Assembly (NCBI RefSeq): GCF_000964405.1
Contig: NZ_BANE01000296.1
Span: 1 to 34,106, forward strand
DNA from: Novacetimonas hansenii JCM 7643
GTDB taxonomy: Bacteria; Pseudomonadota; Alphaproteobacteria; Acetobacterales; Acetobacteraceae
Length of the DNA: 34,106 bases
Direction of reading: 5' to 3'
The notes beneath the pieces are model-generated. The model made no database searches and was not told where the DNA came from. It saw only the letters and a list, made by a program, of their open reading frames with translations. The translations under genes were made by a program, and so were the position numbers. Positions 8,747 to 17,156 of the stretch are shown piece after piece. Within the stretch, counting starts at the first letter, position 1. Each line of letters starts with the position of its first letter.

Positions 8747-9685
8747 TTATGTAAGGGGCATTTGATTGTGCTGTTGCTCATAAACACCCAGATTTATGTT
8801 TGTAAGGTCAAGGAGGGGAGTTGAAAGATCATGCTTGCGTGCCCGTATCACAAGATCACCAATAATCTGCTGGGCTTCGATCGGTCCACCCCGGCAAAGA
8901 TCGCGAAAAATTGATGATGTCAGCGAGGAGTCTTTCTTACTCAGTAGCTTTATAATGCCGTCTATGGTTTGTTCATCAGGGCAATATCCTGTTGCTGTGG
9001 CAATGGCAACACATTCGTCAATGACGGCGTGTATAAAATTTGTTCCGTATTTTTGGCTTGATATTTCCCCAACTGTTCCGCGCATCAAGCAACAAATACT
9101 TCCCAGAGATGCAAGAAGCACCCACTTGTTCCACATATCTTGCAAGATATGCGTCGAACATATTGTTTCAAAACCAGGGCTGGAAAGAATTTTTCCGATT
9201 TGTTGTGCTTTGGCTGTTTCCCGACCGGATATTTCCCCAAAAGACAGCCGCGGCATGGAGCCGCTTTGTTCGATATGTCCTTGCTTATTCAGTTTGCTGA
9301 CAATAAAGCATGTTCCGCCCATGACGGCATGTTGGCCGAAACGTGCTGTCAGGATATCAAGATGTCGCATGCCATTGAGCAGCGGTATGATATGGGTGCC
9401 TGTACCGACAGCAGCAGAAAAATCATCCATGGCAGACGCAAGGGAATAGGCTTTTACGCTGAGCAGCACAATGTCATACGGATTTGTGATATCTTGGGTG
9501 CTGGTGGTTTTGGGCGTGAGCGTAATATCTCCGATGGTGCTGCGCAGGCAAAGGCCGTCTGCCAGTAATTGGGACCGCCGTTTTGGGCGCACAAGGAATG
9601 TCACATCATGTCCGGCTGCGGCCATGCGGGCACCAAAATACCCCCCCACAGCGCCTGCGCCGACAATAAGGATTCTGCTAGTCAT
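8747..9685 (-). CDS. 2-dehydropantoate 2-reductase family (ketopantoate reductase, PanE/ApbA-like)
   Basis: A 312-residue NADPH-dependent reductase. The N-terminal motif VGAGAVGGYFGARM (residues 8-21) is the classic PanE/ApbA dinucleotide signature. The C-terminal half has the family's NKWVLLASLG block carrying the catalytic lysine, and the length matches. PanE makes pantoate for coenzyme A, but many paralogues in this family reduce other 2-oxo acids. This copy stands alone, not beside panB or panC, so a paralogue role is possible. AGGAAA lies about 8 nt before the ATG. It is convergent with the porin gene and downstream of a long hairpin and an IS fossil. Confidence 0.88.
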   Translation of the reverse strand: MTSRILIVGAGAVGGYFGARMAAAGHDVTFLVRPKRRSQLLADGLCLRSTIGDITLTPKTTSTQDITNPYDIVLLSVKAYSLASAMDDFSAAVGTGTHIIPLLNGMRHLDILTARFGQHAVMGGTCFIVSKLNKQGHIEQSGSMPRLSFGEISGRETAKAQQIGKILSSPGFETICSTHILQDMWNKWVLLASLGSICCLMRGTVGEISSQKYGTNFIHAVIDECVAIATATGYCPDEQTIDGIIKLLSKKDSSLTSSIFRDLCRGGPIEAQQIIGDLVIRARKHDLSTPLLDLTNINLGVYEQQHNQMPLT

Positions 9686-9738
9686 CGGGCGATTTCCTGT
9701 CTTTGTTGAGGCCTGACCCAGGCAAAGGAATTCAGTGA

Positions 9739-9795
9739 ACGCATTCAGTCAGATATTAACCTATCACACGAAGGTTTACATCTGGCTGAATGCGT
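9739..9795. repeat. Long imperfect inverted repeat (57-nt hairpin)
   Basis: ACGCATTCAGTCAGAT (9739-9754) is complementary to ATCTGGCTGAATGCGT (9780-9795) over 16 positions, with a single change that would be a G-U wobble in RNA. Inside it AACCT (9758-9762) can pair with AGGTT (9772-9776). It lies 54 bp upstream of the minus-strand reductase start and has no T-run, so a classic terminator is unlikely. It could be an operator, an RNA leader structure or a scar of a small mobile repeat. Confidence 0.7.
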
Positions 9796-9929
9796 AGGCA
9801 GTTCAGGCCACTTGATTTGTGATTCAATATGATGCTCGGGTGAGGACAGATCATCATATCGATGGTGTTATCAATTAGCTTATTTGTATGTACACCTGAC
9901 AGCAACAGATCCATAATCTGCATGGATTG

Positions 9930-10475
9930 CAAAGCTACCCGAGCATCATCAGGACTGATACACATTGGCGGAAAGGGGGCGCATTCTGATTGAGGCCCTC
10001 TCAATCCTTGCTCAGGTGCCGATCGCGGCTTGGACAGGAGAACATGCGTTTCACAATCCAGCGTTCGGATAAAATTTCCGCATCGCATTGTGCACGATTT
10101 CGACGTTTACAGCGCAGCAAACCTGGTTCAGTCCTTGCCGAAATTTCGATCTCTGATAGCCAGTGCTGATATAGAAGTTTCAGAAGGAATGGATGCAGCC
10201 CAAACAAGGTTGCCATTAACAAGCCCTGTGTATCGACGAGGAGATAACGTTTCTTCCCCTTGATGTTTTTGCTGCTGTCGGGCAGCCATAATGGGTCGTC
10301 TGTTCTCAACACAGGACGTAGAACGCATGGTGCAGACGATCGAGTGTGCCCTCATGTTGCCAGCAGCGAAAGTAGTAGTTCACTGTGCTGCACGACGGCA
10401 GATCTTTCGGGATTGCACGTCACTGGCAACCTGTTCCAAGAACATACATCAAGTTGTGTTTGAAACATGCTGACA
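9930..10475 (-). pseudogene. Decayed IS5-family (IS427-like) transposase remnant
   Basis: Read leftwards across frames, the family's landmarks appear in order. The first is MYVLGTGCQ-stop-RAIPKDLP, where the usual GCQW tryptophan is TGA. Then come STVNYYFRCWQHEGTLDRLHHA, CPTAA, KIKGKKRYLLVDTQGLLM, ATLFGLHPFLLKL, a frame-shifted GYQRSKFRQGLNQVCCAVNVEIV, RWIVKRMF and HLSKD-stop-EGLNQNA. The catalytic triad is gone: the first Asp region (after CPTAA) is deleted, ADSGY has become ISTGY, and the VER glutamate is lysine. Two TGA codons replace conserved Trp codons, and at least two frameshifts and two internal deletions are evident. No intact terminal repeats or target duplication were found, so this is an old dead copy. 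The alignment is to remembered family consensus, not a computed one. Confidence 0.85.
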
Positions 10476-10613
10476 GATTGTGAACATTGCAATCTACAAG
10501 TGCTGCCTAAAAAGCAACTTTCTGTCAGGAAATAGCGGTTTCATCTTTGTCCATCAGGCATTCATAAATCTGGTACAGTTTATACAGATATTCCTGACAG
10601 ACTCTATAATACA

Positions 10614-10656
10614 TTCCGGCATTCCATTATTCAGGGTTGGTTTTGGAATGCCGGAA
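10614..10656 (-). terminator. Perfect 12-bp stem-loop after the TonB-receptor gene
   Basis: TTCCGGCATTCC (10614-10625) and GGAATGCCGGAA (10645-10656) are perfect complements with a 19-nt loop. The structure starts 7 nt after the stop codon of the minus-strand TonB receptor, the position of a terminator, but no U-tract follows on that strand. It may act as an mRNA 3' stabiliser, as a weak terminator or as a repeat element. Confidence 0.6.
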
Positions 10657-10663
10657 CTGTTAA

Positions 10664-13087
10664 TCAGAAATCAGCACTTAATGAGACCATGGCCGTAAAG
10701 GCAGAACCAACGACATAAGTCGGTGTCGATGCATGAACCGTGTTGCCCTGAAGACCTTTCTGGGTCACGGCAGTCATGCCAAAACCGTTGATGGAGGAGA
10801 GGTAGTTAACCCCTCCCATATTCACCAAGTTAAGCATAATTCTGGGGTGAACATGTGTGTGGAATGACGGAAGTGTCCTGCCTATATTCAGGTCCGCGGT
10901 AAAATATCCGGGAATTTTCTGGTCATTCATCAGGGTTGAATACTGCTTCCCCTGATAGCGCAGGTTGAAATTACTGAAATAGGTGCCATCATCATATGTC
11001 AGGCCAATCGCACCACTCCATTTAGGAGAGCCCGGTTCTTCTTTTCCTTTGGTCGGCAGATAGTCAGTGCCTGCATTCACGTTATTCCCGATGGTTGTAT
11101 TAAGATACTGCCCCGAAGCATAGGCACTGATATGATGCCATGGGCGGGTACCAATTTCTCCCTGGAAGCCCCATGCTTCCTCGCCGCCAGCAGAAATGGG
11201 CGTACTGATCAGTACGCTTGTTCCCGGAAGGTAGGATGAACTTGAAATCTGGTGGTTCGTCAGGTTGTAGTGAAACCATGCCGCAGAGAAATTGACAGGA
11301 CCATTATGTCGGAACCCGACTTCCTCTCCAATAAAATATTCAGCATTCAAGTTGGAAGTAGGCTGGCTGGAGGGTTTAGGGGATGTCATGGAGAACTGCT
11401 GTACGTAAGGACTCCATCCGGCAGGAAGTCGATAAGATGTCGTCGCATTCATATAAACCTGATCAGATTTGGTAATATTATAACTGGCCAGGAATTGTGG
11501 TGTAGGTTCAAAATAATTTTTTCCAGCCTTGTAAGGTGAAGCGCCGGGCAGATTTTCTGTTGAAGTCACTGAAGCCATGGAGGCTTTGAAACCAGCATCA
11601 AGGACAAGCCTGCCCCCGAGCAGGATAACCTTGTCATCAATACCTATGGCATTGACCTGCTGACGTGTATTTTCCTGATATCCGGTAACCCGCATCCCAT
11701 TGGCCGTCAGGTATTTTTCGCCATAATTCCATGATCCCGTGGCCGATAGAGGATACTGGTCCTGATATTCGGTATGCCCCCCATAGGAATACCAATAAAA
11801 TACAGACAGTGAATTATGCTTTGTCTTCCAGTTAAGGTTTGTCGTAAAGCCACTGGTATTCTGACGCCAGGGATGGACACTCTCAACAGTGACGGTGCCT
11901 GATTGAGCTGTATAACCATCAAGGTGATCATATTGCTGTGTGCCGATATAACCACCAGAAATGGGAATTGTGGAACCGTAATTATTCGGGCCGCTCTGAA
12001 ACGTTGTATAAGGTTCGACATGTAATGTCAGGCCGTTCCCAAGGGCGAAATCATTATGTATCGCACCAAAAACGACATTCGTAAAACGTTCGTTGATGGC
12101 GTAATAGTTCGAATCCCCTGCCTTATATTTCCCGTCGTAATTGAAGCTGGTTCCGTAATGGTTCCACTGTGCAAGAGATGGATTACGATAAATATTCTGG
12201 TGCGATGTTGTGTATCCAAATACAATATCAGAAGAACTATTTTTTGACCAACGTTTTTCAAGATTCGCATCAATATGATAACGCTCGATATTACCCATTC
12301 CACGCCATAGGTTGCCAGCGGAATGTGAAAAAGAAGCAAAGGCTCTTACATCGCTATGGCCGATTTCGCCTGAATTAAGGCGAATGAACTGCTTTTGCAG
12401 ACTATGAGTGCCGCCAGCGAAGTCAACGCTGCCACCAAATTTATCTGATGGGCGGATTTCCTGCATGGAAACAATTGCGCCATCGGCATTGTAAAGTGGT
12501 GCAGACAGATCAACAGATCCCTGTGTTACCTTTACCGAAGCGATATTTTCGTTATCAACCATCGATGATGCCCAAGGGGCATAGCTGAAAGCATCCGAAA
12601 CTGGAACACCTTCAAACAGAAAACCGATCTGGGTCTGGTCAAGGCCGCGGATATGCATGGTTTCCGTTTCGGTATTCAATGGCCCTTCATTGCCGGCCTG
12701 AACACCCGGAAGGCTGGCGATCAACTGAGTTGGTGAAACGGTTGGGACCTGTTTTGAAATATAGGCGCGCGAAACCTCGCTGACTGACACTGGGGCCGTC
12801 TGCCGTACAAGAAGGCCACCGCCAGAATTATGGTGCTGCGCGGTGACGCTCAGTTCTTCATTCTGCGGAGGCTGCTTGTTCTGGCTTGTGGTGGGTCTAT
12901 GTGAGGCTGAGGAGCCTGATACCACCTCTTTGGCTTTGCGAGGGGATGGTTGCTGGTCTGATCTTGCCGCAAGGGCATGCCCCGTGGTCATCAGAATGCC
13001 ACAGCTCATCATGATGCATGAAGAGAGAAGATGGCGACGCAATCGGCCATGTCGGGTACTATCTCTTCCGATGGTCAGAATCGTCAT
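10664..13087 (-). CDS. TonB-dependent outer-membrane receptor
   Basis: An 807-residue energy-coupled outer-membrane receptor. It has a signal peptide (RRHLLSSCIMMSCGILMTTGHALA), a Gln/Pro-rich spacer and a TonB-box-like EELSVTA. A plug domain follows (LIASLPGVQAGNEGPLN, MHIRGLDQTQIGFLFEGVPV), then a 22-strand-type barrel ending in the usual aromatic residue (LSADF). The ATG at 13087 is preferred: AAGG sits 8 nt upstream and the charged signal-peptide n-region follows. The in-frame ATG at 13156 would add 23 residues and has no ribosome-binding site. The ligand is unknown. No siderophore, cobalamin or heme genes lie nearby, and no riboswitch was recognised upstream. It is divergent from the YdcF-like gene. 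Confidence 0.92.
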   Translation of the reverse strand: MTILTIGRDSTRHGRLRRHLLSSCIMMSCGILMTTGHALAARSDQQPSPRKAKEVVSGSSASHRPTTSQNKQPPQNEELSVTAQHHNSGGGLLVRQTAPVSVSEVSRAYISKQVPTVSPTQLIASLPGVQAGNEGPLNTETETMHIRGLDQTQIGFLFEGVPVSDAFSYAPWASSMVDNENIASVKVTQGSVDLSAPLYNADGAIVSMQEIRPSDKFGGSVDFAGGTHSLQKQFIRLNSGEIGHSDVRAFASFSHSAGNLWRGMGNIERYHIDANLEKRWSKNSSSDIVFGYTTSHQNIYRNPSLAQWNHYGTSFNYDGKYKAGDSNYYAINERFTNVVFGAIHNDFALGNGLTLHVEPYTTFQSGPNNYGSTIPISGGYIGTQQYDHLDGYTAQSGTVTVESVHPWRQNTSGFTTNLNWKTKHNSLSVFYWYSYGGHTEYQDQYPLSATGSWNYGEKYLTANGMRVTGYQENTRQQVNAIGIDDKVILLGGRLVLDAGFKASMASVTSTENLPGASPYKAGKNYFEPTPQFLASYNITKSDQVYMNATTSYRLPAGWSPYVQQFSMTSPKPSSQPTSNLNAEYFIGEEVGFRHNGPVNFSAAWFHYNLTNHQISSSSYLPGTSVLISTPISAGGEEAWGFQGEIGTRPWHHISAYASGQYLNTTIGNNVNAGTDYLPTKGKEEPGSPKWSGAIGLTYDDGTYFSNFNLRYQGKQYSTLMNDQKIPGYFTADLNIGRTLPSFHTHVHPRIMLNLVNMGGVNYLSSINGFGMTAVTQKGLQGNTVHASTPTYVVGSAFTAMVSLSADF

Positions 13088-13503
13088 AGAATAAACCTTG
13101 GATTGGTAAAGATGTTGGACAGGAAGATATGGTTTACAAACCATAGATTTTTGCATGTAAAAATCAGGGCAGATTGCATGGAAAGACAGCGCACATCCTG
13201 AATGAGAGGCAGTTTGTGATACTGTTCGGTATCAACAGGTTTCTGGTCATTGCGTATCAGAACATATCAAGCAGCCTCGCATATGCGCCCTTTTGGGAAG
13301 AAGGAGATGCTACAAAATCTATGAGAGGAGACGTGTTATTATTTTATGATATTTTTGTTTCTGTCGTGTAAAAACGATTTATTAATATTTTTGATTTTCT
13401 TTATTTTTTTTGGATCAAGTATCGTTTATGATGCCTTGTAATTTTTGAGGATGTAAAAGTCAGTGTTGATAATGCTGATGAATATTCACACGGGGAATGG
13501 AAT
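13088..13503. other. AT-rich divergent promoter region (TonB receptor / YdcF-like gene)
   Basis: This 416-bp spacer between divergent start codons is strongly AT-rich from about 13330 to 13440, with poly-T tracts near 13380-13410. TATGAT at 13427-13432 could be a -10 element for the rightward gene, but no good -35 is paired with it. A weak Fur-box-like sequence GATAATGCTGATGAATATT (13468-13486) matches 14 of 19 positions of the enterobacterial consensus. No gene is supported in the stretch. Confidence 0.5.
13468..13486. promoter_or_regulatory. Weak Fur-box-like site
   Basis: The 19-mer matches the enterobacterial Fur consensus at 14 of 19 positions by hand count and lies 18 bp before the YdcF-like TTG start. 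It is about 380 bp from the TonB-receptor start, too far for a simple operator there. Alphaproteobacteria often use Irr or RirA rather than Fur, and AT-rich DNA gives such matches by chance. Confidence 0.2.
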
Positions 13504-14706
13504 TTGAAGAAAATCTTATATAAGACGTCTCTGGTGCTTGTATGCGTAGGCTCTCTCAGCTTCTCGTTGCCAGCTGTGGCACAAGAACTTCCGCAAATAC
13601 ATGACCATGTCACAGAAAGCCTGCAGCGTCGGATATTTCCGCAACTTTCTGCCATGATAGCTGATGCTGGTTGGAGAAAAATTTTCTTTTCTGATCAGAA
13701 TATACAGAAAATATTACAAGACCGCCGTGCCAGGTTTTCAGATATAACCAAATGTATTCCTGCCCCTCATTGTGTTGTGGAGGCATGGAAAATCACCCCC
13801 GATGAACGGCGCATCATTGGGGAGGTTCTTGGACAGATATCCTCTCATTTGCCGGTATCCCGTGGCTATGGCATATCTCAATGGGAACATGATGCAGATG
13901 CAATTAACTACATCCTGTCAGTTTATGGCGAAGGTAGTCCGCCTCATTATCCACATATTGACGCGATGACACAGGATACAACGTCAAAAGACTTTAATCA
14001 GTTGATTTCAGGTCTGCAATTGCAGGAGCTTCAGACCTGGCCACAACAGGACATGGATATTTTTTCTGCCCCTCTGCGTTATGCAGCGATCCTGCTTGAT
14101 ATGAATGATCGTGATGATGCCATACATTTTCCGATGTTGTGGCAGACGTTGAATGCGCCAGCCCTTCATCTCGCGCAGAATCTTGACTGGCGTCACTATC
14201 CTTATACAGCAATCATTGTGCCTGGGGCGGGGCCGGAGGCGCAGGGCGTATCTTTGTCGGCAATGGGAAAGTTGCGACTGATGTTGGCGGTGGATGCTTT
14301 CCGTAAGAAGCAGGCGCCGTTTATTCTGGTTTCAGGTGGAGCAGTTCATCCCGCACAAACCCATTATGTTGAGGCGCAAGAAATGCGTCGTGAGTTGATT
14401 TCCCGCTTTGGTATTGCTGAACGCAATATTATTATAGAGCCCTATGCAAGGCATACGACAACCAACCTGCGTAACGCATCAAGGCTTCTTGCCACGATGA
14501 ACGCACCACGACAACAGCCTGCCTTGATTGTAACGGATCAGGATCAGAGCGCATATATTGCAAGTCAGACTTTTGCACAGCGTAACCTGAGGGAGTTAGG
14601 ATGCGCGCCAGGCGTGCTTGATGCACGTATATCCCTGTTTGCCATCCCGTTTCATCCTGATGTGCATTGCAATGTTACGGACCCGATGGACCCGCTTGAT
14701 CCGTAA
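13504..14706 (+). CDS. Exported YdcF/DUF218-domain protein
   Basis: A 400-residue protein with a clear cleavable signal peptide beginning at the first codon (KKILYKTSLVLVCVGSLSFSLPAVA, cleaved before QE). The C-terminal part (about residues 230-390) is a DUF218/YdcF domain: AIIVPGAGPEAQG, a central LVSGGAVHP, then ARHTTTNLRNA and ALIVTDQDQSAYI. The roughly 200-residue N-terminal region has no family I recognise and makes the protein about twice the length of a minimal YdcF. The start is TTG, supported by GGGGAA at 13492-13497 and by the signal peptide; no in-frame ATG fits. DUF218 proteins bind nucleotide-like ligands or affect envelope metabolism, but the function here is unknown. The stop codon lies in the loop of a strong hairpin. 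Confidence 0.85.
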   Translation: MKKILYKTSLVLVCVGSLSFSLPAVAQELPQIHDHVTESLQRRIFPQLSAMIADAGWRKIFFSDQNIQKILQDRRARFSDITKCIPAPHCVVEAWKITPDERRIIGEVLGQISSHLPVSRGYGISQWEHDADAINYILSVYGEGSPPHYPHIDAMTQDTTSKDFNQLISGLQLQELQTWPQQDMDIFSAPLRYAAILLDMNDRDDAIHFPMLWQTLNAPALHLAQNLDWRHYPYTAIIVPGAGPEAQGVSLSAMGKLRLMLAVDAFRKKQAPFILVSGGAVHPAQTHYVEAQEMRRELISRFGIAERNIIIEPYARHTTTNLRNASRLLATMNAPRQQPALIVTDQDQSAYIASQTFAQRNLRELGCAPGVLDARISLFAIPFHPDVHCNVTDPMDPLDP

Positions 14707-14718
14707 AGATCAAGCGGG
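14691..14718 (+). terminator. Stem-loop enclosing the stop codon of the YdcF-like gene
   Basis: CCCGCTTGATC (14691-14701) pairs perfectly with GATCAAGCGGG (14708-14718). The 6-nt loop CGTAAA contains the TAA stop (14704-14706). There is no immediate U-tract; a run of seven T lies about 30 nt further on. It is probably a terminator or a 3'-end stabilising element, placed unusually so that the ribosome must melt it to finish translation. Confidence 0.65.
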
Positions 14719-14827
14719 GGCAGGATATTACAAACACAAGGGATACAAGTTTTTTTGATGAAAATTTAAATATATTTTTGCATGTTCTTGGACGGACACT
14801 TAGAAATATCTCGACAAGGGTGAAATT

Positions 14828-16894
14828 TTATTTGCTATAGCGTCCAATTGCCGGGTCTGTTGTGCTGTTGCTTCCTGTTTCAATATGTCCAGCAATATGC
14901 CATCGAATATGGTGATGATGCTTGTTGCGTAAGATCAGGTCATACCACCCGGATGTGTGCCGTGTATCAACCTCGATACAAACAGGGGCGGGGGTGGGGG
15001 CATAATCCGTCACATGGCCTGTATAACCATTTTCTATCTTCAGATGAGTGAATGGGGAATGGAATGTAAGAATGCAGATGCCACGCTTGGGGTCATTTTC
15101 TGTTGAAATCGATGTCTTTCCATAATCATGATGCATGTATCCCGAAAAGCTACGAAAGAAGCCATTAGGGCCATGGATATCGATGTCATAATGACCGTGC
15201 TTTGTTGTCCACCTGTCTGCAAGGGTGCTTCCCGGCTGGACACTATAGGATCGGGGCTGGGTATTGTCGGTAATGTCACGGACATGAAAAACTGCTGCGG
15301 CTTTTCCGGTATTGATAAAAACAAGACTTATTTCCTTATCCGAATTGTCAATCTCTGCCGTCACATGCAAATCATAGGGAAGGGGCCGGGCACGACGGAT
15401 GCCGGGTTCCTGGATCGGCATGGCCTGGTGCCGTGGAAGGGTGATGTTGGAATTGGGATGTGTTTTCTGGTCCTGTGGTGCGTAGGATTTGGTGGAGGGA
15501 AGGGCCGGAAGGATCGTATTGGGATTCGTAAAATCAAATGCTGATGTCAGGTCGCCGCAGATGGCGCGCCGCCATGGGGTGATTTGAGTTTCCATAAGCG
15601 TTGGATGTTCGTCCCCGAACCGACGTTCAATGAAGCGGATGAGGGAGGTATGATCAAACACTTCTGAGTTGACCCAGCCTCCTTTACTCCATGGAGAAAT
15701 GACCAGCATGGGAACGCGTGGCCCAAGGCCATATGGGCCTGCATCATGCGTGGCGTTACCTGGAAAAATCTCATGTTCTGGTGAAATGTTGGATTGTCCC
15801 TGCATTGGATGCGCCGGTGGGGTGGGGGGCATGACATGGTCAAAAAAACCATCATTTTCATCATATGTAATGAACAGCGCTGTGCGGCCCCATATATCCG
15901 GATTGGACGTCAATGTCTCGATGATCCGCGAGATGAACCAGGCCCCGTAATTTGCAGGCCAATTTGGATGTTCATCATATGCATTGGGGCACATCAACCA
16001 TGAAACTTGTGGCAGTGTACCATTGGTCACATCTTTCTGTAGGTCATCAAACAGCGTGCCGGAAACGGCAATGTTCGTACCGGTTCGTGCTTTGCGCGCC
16101 AGTGGACTTTGTATCGTTGCATTCTGGTAATTGACAAAGCGCAGTAGCGTATTGTTGGCAGAGTTCCCGATATAATGGTTTGGGTCATCGCCCCAGTTGT
16201 TTGCTGCTGTCAGGCCGCTGCCAACATCCTGATAGATTTTCCATGACAGACCCGCATGCTCCAGCCGTTCTGGTAAGGTGTGCCAGTCACAGACCATGTC
16301 ATTCGTGTCAAGTTGCGGTCCATATCCCTTGCCGTCATTGCCTGTCCATCCGGTGAACATATAATTGCGGTTGGGGTATGTCGGTCCCATGACCGAGCAA
16401 TGATAGCTGTCACAGATGGTGAATGCATCTGCCATGGCATAATGGAACGGAATGTCGGTGCGGTTGAAGTGTATCATGGTTGACGGCGTCTTGTGTGCAA
16501 CCCACTCGTCCCATCGCCCCTGGTTCCAGGCGCGATGTGTACTGTTCCAGTCATGGGGGGTATCCCCAATGAAGCTCAGGCCCAGATTGTCGCTGGCAGG
16601 GCGAAAAGGCAGCAGGACATCTTTGCCATATGGCTGTCTCCAGACGGGTTGTCCGTTGAGTAATCGCATCGCCCGTGGATCACCAAAGCCACGCACGCCC
16701 GACAAAGTCCCATAATAATGATCAAAGGAGCGGTTTTCCTGCATGAGGATGATAACGTGTTCCACATCCTTGATGGAGCGTGTGCGGGTATTGGCAGGTA
16801 GGGCAAGTGCCAGCCGAATGCTCTCCTGAAGTGCGGTGACAGTCGCGCCTGCTCCAAGAAATTTTAAAAAGGAACGGCGATCCGACCGTTGCAT
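14828..16894 (-). CDS. Tat-exported phosphocholine-type phospholipase C
   Basis: A 688-residue phosphoesterase (PF04185) of the PlcN/PlcH type, which hydrolyses phospholipids to diacylglycerol and a phospho-headgroup outside the cytoplasm. It begins with a twin-arginine signal (DRRSFLKFLGAG). The catalytic-domain hallmarks are MQENRSFDHYYG (residues 51-62), HCSVMGPTYPNRNYMFTG and YDENDGFFDHV. Two C-terminal immunoglobulin-like DUF756 modules (roughly residues 500-590 and 595-670) are typical of full-length bacterial enzymes. AGGAG lies 6 nt before the ATG. It stands alone between the convergent YdcF-like gene and the SsuA-like gene. Such enzymes are usually phosphate-regulated, but I did not identify a Pho box. 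Headgroup preference (choline versus ethanolamine) is not readable; the ethanolamine genes 13 kb away make the question worth asking. Confidence 0.92.
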   Translation of the reverse strand: MQRSDRRSFLKFLGAGATVTALQESIRLALALPANTRTRSIKDVEHVIILMQENRSFDHYYGTLSGVRGFGDPRAMRLLNGQPVWRQPYGKDVLLPFRPASDNLGLSFIGDTPHDWNSTHRAWNQGRWDEWVAHKTPSTMIHFNRTDIPFHYAMADAFTICDSYHCSVMGPTYPNRNYMFTGWTGNDGKGYGPQLDTNDMVCDWHTLPERLEHAGLSWKIYQDVGSGLTAANNWGDDPNHYIGNSANNTLLRFVNYQNATIQSPLARKARTGTNIAVSGTLFDDLQKDVTNGTLPQVSWLMCPNAYDEHPNWPANYGAWFISRIIETLTSNPDIWGRTALFITYDENDGFFDHVMPPTPPAHPMQGQSNISPEHEIFPGNATHDAGPYGLGPRVPMLVISPWSKGGWVNSEVFDHTSLIRFIERRFGDEHPTLMETQITPWRRAICGDLTSAFDFTNPNTILPALPSTKSYAPQDQKTHPNSNITLPRHQAMPIQEPGIRRARPLPYDLHVTAEIDNSDKEISLVFINTGKAAAVFHVRDITDNTQPRSYSVQPGSTLADRWTTKHGHYDIDIHGPNGFFRSFSGYMHHDYGKTSISTENDPKRGICILTFHSPFTHLKIENGYTGHVTDYAPTPAPVCIEVDTRHTSGWYDLILRNKHHHHIRWHIAGHIETGSNSTTDPAIGRYSK

Positions 16895-17117
16895 GGCATG
16901 CTCCTAAGGTAACATCAGGAAGGAAGATGTTATCTTAGGGTAATTTATGTTCAGGAAGTGTACGGTTTGAATGAAGATTTTATGACAGCGGACGGCGTCC
17001 AAAACCCTTTCGGAATGGTTCAATCAAATCCCGGGGCTTCTTTGACTGATGAATTTCTGGCCCCGGAATATGTGTGTTTCTTGTAAAGATATTTATTGGA
17101 TGGATATTCCCTGAATG

Positions 17118-17144
17118 GGTTTCATGTCTTGGGTCTATGAAACC
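17118..17144 (-). terminator. Hairpin after the SsuA-like gene
   Basis: GGTTTCAT (17118-17125) pairs perfectly with ATGAAACC (17137-17144) around an 11-nt loop, 12 nt beyond the stop of the minus-strand gene. No U-tract follows, so it is a possible weak terminator or 3' stabiliser. Confidence 0.4.
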
Positions 17145-17156
17145 TGTGTCTGGATG

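Larger units (their letters stand above)
9686..10663. other. Gene-poor stretch with a transposase fossil and two large inverted repeats
   Basis: This 978-bp interval contains no intact gene. It holds the upstream region of the ketopantoate-reductase-like gene, a 57-nt hairpin (9739-9795), the decayed IS5-type transposase (about 9930-10475, minus strand) and a perfect 12-bp inverted repeat (10614-10656) just after the TonB-receptor stop. Open frames here are accidental or are pieces of the fossil. Confidence 0.8.

Noticed and set aside
9930..10475. TGA read as tryptophan (recoding) to rescue the transposase
   Set aside because: TGA would restore two Trp codons, but the frameshifts, deletions and lost catalytic residues remain, and neighbouring genes use TGA as a normal stop.
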